From positions 434,001 through 498,000 of the forward strand of contig NZ_OZ035006.1 of the NCBI RefSeq assembly GCF_964031115.1: a DNA stretch of 64,000 nucleotides, written 5' to 3'. The notes beneath the pieces were generated by a model. The model saw only the letters and a list, made by a program, of their open reading frames with translations. It had not been told where the DNA came from and did not search any database. The position numbers and the translations under genes were made by a program. Of the stretch, positions 58,090-64,000 are shown one piece after another (within the stretch, counting starts at the first letter, position 1; each line of letters opens with the position of its first letter). This DNA is from Spiroplasma endosymbiont of Clivina fossor (GTDB lineage Bacteria > Bacillota_I > Bacilli_A > Mycoplasmatales > Nriv7).

Positions 58090-58332
58090 TTAGCGTACTG
58101 CTCCAAGTAATTTTTCAAACATTTTAAAGCAAATAAAGAATACTGCCAAAATAAATGGAAAAATGAATATTCAGTAGTCAGCAAAGAAGTTACCGACTTG
58201 TGGCATATTAACAGCAATAATTTCTCACATTTTAGTAAACGCTGTTATAATCGCATTTCATAATTTAGTCATCGCGTCACTAGCTGTTATCTTTGTTACT
58301 GCTGGTGCTTCTGTTAAGAAAGTTCCAATCAT
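58090..58332 (-). CDS. Plectrovirus major coat protein candidate
   Basis: 80 aa. A mildly amphipathic N-terminus (MIGTFLTEAPAVTKITASDA), a central membrane helix (YWIFIFPFILAVFFICF) and a basic C-terminus (KMFEKLLGAVR) match the pVIII-like layout. It has the strongest ribosome site of the region (GGGGGTGATT), fitting high expression. Position before the Zot-like gene also fits. No separate signal peptide. Confidence 0.7.
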
Positions 58333-58485
58333 ATAATCACCCCCTTTCTTTTTAAAACATTCATCATTTATATTCAAAGTTTTTTTAAATTTGTTAAAAC
58401 CACGATTAACCTTAACACGATTGTATTTTTTTCTAATTAATTTTGAATTTCTTTGGGAATGCATCACAATGTAACTTCTTGACAT
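58333..58485 (-). other. Basic in-frame upstream extension of the coat gene
   Basis: 51 codons beginning with ATG at 58483-58485 (MSRSYIVMHSQRNSKLIRKK ...) run without stop into the coat protein frame. The stretch is strongly Lys/Arg-rich. It could be a separate upstream start giving a 131-aa product or a chance open stretch; its own ribosome site (AGATAGAGAT) is weak. Confidence 0.45.
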
Positions 58486-58496
58486 TAATTTTATCT

Positions 58497-58727
58497 CTAT
58501 CTAAATACTGATATGGTTTTTCAAAGTAGCATTAGAATAAATCACACCATAATCGCTGTTAAGAATCAAAAAGCAATGTTTGCTATTAAAAGTCAAAGTG
58601 GTGCTTCGGTTAATTTAATTTCTTTACCCCCAGTAATGTGAGCCGGAATAGTTGTAATTTGAATAAATAAATCTCAGAATGTTTGTTTAATTTGTTCTCA
58701 ATTAAATTCTTTTAAATTTACTGTCAT
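58497..58727 (-). CDS. Plectrovirus small membrane protein
   Basis: 76 aa. Acidic/aromatic start (MTVNLKEFNWEQIKQTFWDL) and a C-terminal membrane helix (IANIAFWFLTAIMVWFILML). Shares a T-EAP motif (KLTEAPLW) with the coat candidate (FLTEAPAV), perhaps a related capsid protein. SD: GGGAGATAAAAA. Confidence 0.7.
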
Positions 58728-58730
58728 TTT

Positions 58731-58892
58731 TTATCTCCCAAAAATCATTTTTATTGGTAAATACATAATTGAAATTAACGCGAAAAGAAAAGTAATGATA
58801 ATAATTAATCCGGCAATAAATGTAACTTGTGCAGGCATTTTTTCTATCGGAATAAACAGTTTTAAGAACTCCATAATAATTTCTCAAAACAT
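58731..58892 (-). CDS. Plectrovirus very small membrane protein
   Basis: 53 aa with one helix (VTFIAGLIIIITFLFALISI). The start overlaps the upstream stop (TAATG). An internal ATG (MEFLKLFIPIEKMPAQ) is an alternative start. Confidence 0.65.
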
Positions 58893-59113
58893 TATTTTTT
58901 ATTCTCGTTATTTTCTTTTGAATTGGGAGTTTTAACTCATTCTTCAAAGCGAGCAATAAATACTTTTTCTTCTTTTGTAAAATTACCAGTATTATTTTTA
59001 ATGGCATTTTTATATTTAATTCGCATTTTTATTTTTGCATAAATTTTATAAGCAAAATATGCCAATAGCATTATGCAAATGATAATAAATATTATTCCAA
59101 TCGCAATATTCAT
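58892..59113 (-). CDS. Plectrovirus single-pass membrane protein
   Basis: 73 aa: an N-terminal helix (IAIGIIFIIICIMLLAYFAY), then a basic and then acidic cytoplasmic tail (YAKIKMRIKYKNAIKN; KEEKVFIARFEEWVK). SD: AAAGGAGTTTAAAA, which overlaps the end of the preceding gene. Confidence 0.7.
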
Positions 59114-59115
59114 TT

Positions 59116-59442
59116 TTAAACTCCTTTAAAATAGTTATAATTGGTATCTTTTTTGTTGTTTTCTTTTTCAGCAATGAAGAAACCTAATAATTCTTGTCCC
59201 TTAATTAATTTGGTTTCATTTTCTTTTTGATTAATTGAAATTATTTGATATTTACTATCTTTTATTATTCCAATGCAAATTGAATTTTCGTATTTCCCTT
59301 TATAAACAAATCGTTTTGAAAACCAAATACCGATTTGTTCATTAAATCACGGAATTTTTGGTGCTTTAATAAGCATTGCGTTTTGCGTTTCTTTTAAGAG
59401 ATATTTTTTAGTATTTAAGAAAATGTTTTCAATGTTTTTCAT
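59116..59442 (-). CDS. Plectrovirus soluble protein, possible ssDNA-binding
   Basis: 108 aa, the first gene of the viral run and the only clearly soluble one. Aromatic and basic residues (APKIPWFNEQIGIWFSKRFV) followed by a beta-rich stretch (NSICIGIIKDSKYQIISI). Position and size suit the ssDNA-binding protein of a filamentous phage, but no motif proves it. SD: AGAAAGGTAATTT. Confidence 0.6.
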
Positions 59443-59949
59443 AATAAATTACCTTTCTTATAGATAAACTAAGTTTTATATTAACTAAGTTAGTTAACTT
59501 AGTTTTTTAAACACTTATATATCGCAGATTTAAGTGTTTAACAAGCTTTGTTATTAAATTTTGTTTTTTAATTAGATAAAGATTTTAATAATTTTAAACT
59601 TAGCATACCCTATATAGAAATTTCTACACTTTAACATCCGCATCCTACCCTTGGAACTAATTTAATAGCGTGTATATTTTTAGGAAATCCACCCATTCAT
59701 TTTTTTATTGCAAAACGAAACAAATTGCTATAGCTAATAGGATGTTATCTATTAACTGGTAAACTTCTTTTGGTTATGGCGACCACCCACAATTTATCGT
59801 GCTTTAATACATACCAACATTATTAATTCACTTGTATTTAATTTTCAAAGAACAAACTTTTAACACCTTATAAAATAAAAAGACAATCATTGCTGACTGC
59901 CTTAATACTTATTCAAATATTTTCCCACCTAAGAAAACTTTATGCGTCC
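59443..59949. other. Viral upstream region with hairpins, no convincing gene
   Basis: About 500 bp before the first viral gene. It has two stem-loops: 59483-59504 (10-bp perfect stem AACTAAGTTA, 2-nt loop, then T-run) and 59509-59539 (9-bp stem AAACACTTA, 13-nt loop). 59630-59800 is less AT-rich than typical spacer. In reverse it holds a short open stretch ending RVGCGC*, interrupted by one TAA, too weak to call. It may hold the replication origin and packaging signal, or the stump of a replication gene. IS1595 debris begins at 59950. Confidence 0.5.
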
Positions 59950-60178
59950 GCCTTAATTCATTATCATGGTTTAGGTTTTACTAATATTCAAAATTATTTA
60001 AATCTCTGAAAATGAAAATACCAACATAAGGGTTTAACTCCAAACCAACAAACAGCGGTATTATATTTTAATGTATAAAAAAGTTAAAGTAAAAATAGTA
60101 ATTTTACATAAAAGCCTTTTAAAATTATCAAGTTGATGATTTTTTTTATTTTATCAAGAGTTTTCGACAAAATTAAAA
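59950..60178 (+). mobile_element. IS1595-type 3' end fragment
   Basis: The last ~45 codons of the transposase (from ALIHYHGLGF) and the right terminus. It marks the broken edge between the viral upstream region and the ISLre2-type element. Confidence 0.88.
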
Positions 60179-61472
60179 AATTTTTTTAGTTTATTGAATA
60201 CTAAAATTTGTTAAAGTTACTATCAAGAAAGGTAATTTATTATGTTAGAAATTAATAGTGTAAAAACCTTAGAAAATAAACATTGATTTAGTTTATTTAC
60301 AACTCACAAAAATATGTACACCAATAAATGCGAACAACTAGCTAATGAATATGAAAAATTAGATGAATACTTATATAAATATCATTATCGGTTAAAACAA
60401 GGTTATAAAGTAGTTCATTTTGCTTTAAGAACAATTATTACAATTTTTGGTGATGTTACTTTTAAACGACGCCGATATAAATATTGAAATCAAAAATCAG
60501 GTAAATTCGAATATGTATGTTTGTTAGATAAAGAAATTGGTTTATTGCCCAAACAACGCATTTATTTTGATGTCCAATTTAAAGTTTTAAATCTTTTGGG
60601 CGATGGTAAACGATATCGCGATGTTTTAGATGCTCTAAATCATTGTTATATTTCAAAAGGTAGTATTTCAAATATTTTAAATAAATATGATATTGCCGAA
60701 TATTTTCAACTAGCAGAAAAAGAAACTAAAACTAGAATTGATGTTAAAAATAAGGATTTATATATTCAACTAGATGAGACATTTTTAGCGACATTAGACC
60801 ATAAAGTTAAACAAGACCAAAGAATTCGTTTAGTTACTTTTCATACCGGACATAAAGAAAAAAATTACAAAAATGCTCGTAGAGAATTAGAAAACAAACG
60901 AGGTCATTTTCTAATGTTAAAAGTTGGTAAACGAATAAATACGATGGATTATCGTGATTTATTAATTAAAGAATTACAAAAACATTATGTGAATATTAAT
61001 TATGACAAAATAATTGTTTGTGGCGATGGTGATACTTGAATTAGAGAAATTGCCAATAGTTTTGGTAATGTTAGATATATTTTAGATGGTTATCATGCTA
61101 TTAAAAAATTAAAACAAACTGCATTTAATATTGTTTTTGAAAATCGCAAAGTAACACTAAATAGTTGAATTAAATTATATAAAGATGGAAATCATCAAGA
61201 ATTAATCAAAACCATTCGTAATATTGCTAAAAATGAATTAAATAAAGATATTAAAACAAATTTAAGGAAAGCGAGTAATTATTTCAGTAATAATAAGCAT
61301 GGTATTCATAATCAAAATTTAGAATGAAATATCGGCTGTAGCATTGAAAGTGATGTATCACATTTGGTAAAACAACAATTAGGATACGGGGCAAAAATAT
61401 ATAATCATAAGAATTTAAATAACCTATTACATTTAAGAATGGCAAATTTAAACAAATTAAATGTATTACATT
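60179..61472 (+). mobile_element. ISLre2-type element, 3' part replaced
   Basis: Second large copy of this element; it ends at ATT where a different IS5-type terminus begins. Its own far end reappears at 61639-61787, so about 150 bp of coding sequence were lost between. Confidence 0.8.
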
Positions 61473-61474
61473 AG
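60242..61474 (+). pseudogene. ISLre2-family transposase, C-terminally truncated
   Basis: 410 aa against 460 for the full copy. The frame runs through QLDETFLATLDH, VCGDGDTWIRE and DGYHAIKKLK to NLNKLNVLH, where the incoming terminus supplies TAG. All recognisable catalytic blocks remain, but the last 50 residues are gone. SD: AAGAAAGGTAATTT. Confidence 0.8.
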
Positions 61475-61641
61475 ACTTGGTACATAACTATAACTAGCTT
61501 AATTCAAAATTATATATTCCTGAAATTAAGTTAAATCGTAATCCAAATCTTCTAATCTTATTGCGATAACGATAAACTAGTATTTTAAATCTTTTTAATC
61601 TAGCAAAAACATGTTCAATGGCAATTCTAACTTTACTTTAT
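61473..61641 (-). mobile_element. Second IS5-type element, 3' end
   Basis: Terminus AGACTTGGTACATAACTATA at an ATT target. The reverse frame encodes a C-terminus (VRIAIEHVFARLKRFKILVY ... IYNFELS, stop at 61494) related to, but distinct from, the common IS5 transposase of this window. It is the only coding evidence for this family here and the probable parent of the MITE at 56644-56787. Confidence 0.75.
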
Positions 61642-61787
61642 TGTGTAAAAATTCAATAATATGATAAAATAAAAAAGAATAAAAATGACAATAACAAGAA
61701 AGGTAGGGTTAGTTTAGTAATTAAATAATATAATTAGCTGATTGTTTTACTTCTTCAAAGCAATACCTAAGAAAACTAAACGCGACC
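61639..61787 (+). mobile_element. ISLre2-type terminal segment
   Basis: Matches 35304-35457; ends in CTAAACGCGACC. After it, ~95 bp of unassigned sequence precede the IS256 element. Confidence 0.75.
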
Positions 61788-62167
61788 CCAACACTGAAGG
61801 TGATTGACTAGGGATAGAATAAAACTTAACATTATTAATTAAAAGAGCAAGATATTTCTTATATGTATTTATAAAGAATAATCGAGCCTGTCCAAAATTC
61901 TGTGTCTCGATAATTCATTCTGAATTATACTTAAAAGAAGGAGAACAGAAAATGACAAAAAAAAATAAAAAAAGAACCTGACGCAATTGATAAAGTTGTT
62001 GATTATTTTTTAGAAAATATTGATAATCCACAAGATTTATTTAAAGGCAATACTATTTTTCAGGAATTTACCAAAAAATTAACTGAACGAATGTTAAATA
62101 CGGAAATTAAAGATTATCTTGAAACTGATGAGAATCATAATAAAAGAAATGGCAACACACAAAAAAC

Positions 62168-63312
62168 TTTTAATTTTGTCGAAAACTCTTGATATTTATT
62201 GAATATACTTAATTTTAGGTATATTTTAATATGATAGAGGTGGATAATAATTATGGAAAAAATAATTCAAGAACTAGTAAATACTTTAACAGATGATCAA
62301 TTTTTAGAATTTTATGAAAAAATCAAACAACAAGCAGAATTAATAAAAAAACAAAAACGTTTAAATGAAATTGATCAAAAATTTAGAGCGCACGGTATTA
62401 AATGCCCTAAATGTGAATCTTACCATTGCGTTAAAAATGGACATAATTCAGAAGGAAAACAAAAATATTTATGTAAAAATTGTCGTGCAAGTTTTGACGC
62501 TTTTCGTAATCATTTTATTTATTGAAGTCATTTAAATTATGAACAATGAAATTTATTGATTCAAATTTCATTGCTGGGACAATCTAGTAAAACAATTTCT
62601 CGTTTTATTAAAACTACATTAAAAACTGCTTGATATAATCGTCAAAAATTAATGAAATCAAAACAATTAGAAAATACCCAATTAAAATTTAAAAAATTAT
62701 CTGGTAAAATCCAAATCGATGAAACATTCATTAAAGAAATCCATAAAGGAAATTTCAAATATAAAACTGATCCACGAAGAATTCACCTTGACCCATTCGC
62801 AACTAATACTAAATGCTGTATTCAAATGGCAATTGATAATAATAACAATATTTATGTTAAATCCACAAACACCAAACGTTTACAAAAACAATGAGTTATT
62901 GAAAATATGAACAAAGAATTAATTAACGAAAATTCAATTATTACTTCTGATATGCAAAAATTATATTTTTTAGTAGCAAAACAAACAAATTCTACTTTAT
63001 GTGTAACTAAAACAACAATTAATCCTGAAGCTAGTTATCGTAACTTAAATAAAATCAGTAAATTACAATCTAGTCTTAAAGAAGCCTTAATTCATTATCA
63101 TGGTTTAGGTTTTACTAATATTCAAAATTATTTAAATCTCTGAAAATGAAAATACCAACATAAGGGTTTAACTCCAAACCAACAAACAGCGGTATTATAT
63201 TTTAATGTATAAAAAAGTTAAAGTAAAAATAGTAATTTTACATAAAAGCCTTTTAAAATTATCAAGTTGATGATTTTTTTTATTTTATCAAGAGTTTTCG
63301 ACAAAATTAAAA
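62168..63312 (+). mobile_element. IS1595-type element, complete
   Basis: 1145 bp with a perfect 8-bp duplication CAAAAAAC at 62160-62167 and 63313-63320. The same IS256 nucleotide is used by the oppositely oriented copy at 1608. Confidence 0.95.
62253..63212 (+). CDS. IS1595-type transposase
   Basis: Intact 319-aa copy as at 5029-5988 with a conservative change (EKIKQQAEL). Ends and duplication are intact. Confidence 0.87.
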
Positions 63313-64000
63313 CAAAAAACCATTATTACTAAAAATGGTTCAATCGCAATTGATGTACCAAGAGATCGAAATAGTACTTTTGAACCAGTAATTATTCCGA
63401 AAAGACAAAGAAGATTTGATAACTTTGATCAAAAAGTAATTTCTTTATATGCAAGAGGAATGACAATTTCTGATATCAAAGCACAATTGCAAGAATTCTA
63501 TCACGGAGCAGAAATTTCAGAAAGTTTAATTAGTCAAATAACTGATGATGTTATTGAAGAAGTTAAAATGTGACAAACTAAACCTTTAGAGAAGATTTAT
63601 CCGATTGTTTATTTTGATTGTATTGTTGTTAAAGTAAAGCAAGATAAACGAATAATAAATAAAGCAGTTTATCTTGCCTTAGGAATTAATTTAGATGGTT
63701 TAAAAGATATTTTAGGAATGTGAATTAGTGAGAATGAGGGAGCCAAATTTTGACTTAATAATCTTACGGAAATGAAAAATCGTGGGTTACAAGATATTCT
63801 TGTTGCTTGTAGTGATAATTTAACTGGGATGTCTGATGCAATAGAAGCTGTTTTCCCAAAAACACAGCATCAATTATGCATTGTTCATCAAATTCGCAAT
63901 AGTTTAAAATTTGTTCCTTACAAAGATCGCAAACTTGTAGCTAATGATTTAAAATCAATTTATACAGCAATTAATGAAGAAATAGCGTTAATTGCTTTAG

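Larger units (their letters stand above)
61884..64000 (+). mobile_element. IS256-family element, split by IS1595 and cut by window end
   Basis: 5' part 61884-62167 with a start-proximal A-run of nine (out of frame); resumes at 63313 after the IS1595-type element and is open to the window edge (last codons within NEEIALIAL). Confidence 0.92.

Noticed and set aside
58702-59007. 101-codon minus-strand ORF
   Set aside because: Overlaps two better-supported small viral genes in another frame; no ribosome site or domain.
59600-59900. tRNA or rRNA fragment in the GC-richer stretch
   Set aside because: No cloverleaf, CCA-adjacent stem or recognisable rRNA motif could be found by eye.

Overview
The window comes from a Spiroplasma-type mollicute. 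The DNA is very AT-rich and UGA must be read as tryptophan (genetic code 4): topA, rplJ and the ABC transporter genes run full length only that way. It also carries an SpV1-like plectrovirus, a phage group known from Spiroplasma. All coordinates here assume code 4. By my rough count about 60 percent of the 64 kb is insertion-sequence (IS) DNA, much of it nested, truncated or rearranged.

Layout. 1-14.8 kb is an IS graveyard holding one island: a small lipoprotein gene (7639-8148) beside the tail of a lost plectrovirus attachment gene. 14.9-16.1 kb is the rplJ-rplL operon with an L10-type leader. 16.2-20.2 kb is nested IS DNA. 20.2-26.7 kb holds topA and a dprA gene broken into three pieces by IS elements. 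27-30.9 kb holds two genes: a 947-residue secreted propeller/coiled-coil protein and an overlapping membrane-anchored propeller-like protein. 31-36.6 kb is IS DNA, including tandem 401-bp repeats. 36.7-42.3 kb is a four-gene sugar/polyol ABC transporter operon whose ATPase carries a large insertion. 42.4-43.5 kb is a decaying secreted coiled-coil gene. 43.5-49.1 kb is IS DNA with a MITE. 49.2-51.4 kb encodes a secreted protein with eight 40-residue propeller repeats. 52.9-59.9 kb is an integrated plectrovirus. 60-64 kb is IS DNA again.

IS families recognised: (1) a 1068-bp IS5-family element (inverted repeat AGACTTCTTGCAAAATTAAT) with 3-bp target duplications AAT or ATT and a -1 frameshift heptamer; (2) a ~1145-bp IS1595-type element with a zinc ribbon and 8-bp duplications, plus a divergent relative and a MITE; (3) a ~1321-bp IS256-family element with 8-bp duplications; (4) an ISLre2/UPF0236-type element; (5) one broken rve-type transposase; (6) the end of a second IS5-type element and a matching MITE.

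The plectrovirus has a run of small membrane proteins, a coat-like protein, a Zot/p1-like ATPase and a pIII-like attachment protein (53496-55388), nearly all on the minus strand. Directly downstream of the attachment gene, across a (TA)n tract, is a lipoprotein nearly identical to that protein's N-terminal domain. The same arrangement (attachment-gene tail, (TA)n, lipoprotein) recurs in diverged form at 7.5-8.1 kb. A lipid-anchored, possibly phase-variable copy of the phage's receptor-binding domain is my best candidate for an undescribed system, most likely superinfection exclusion.
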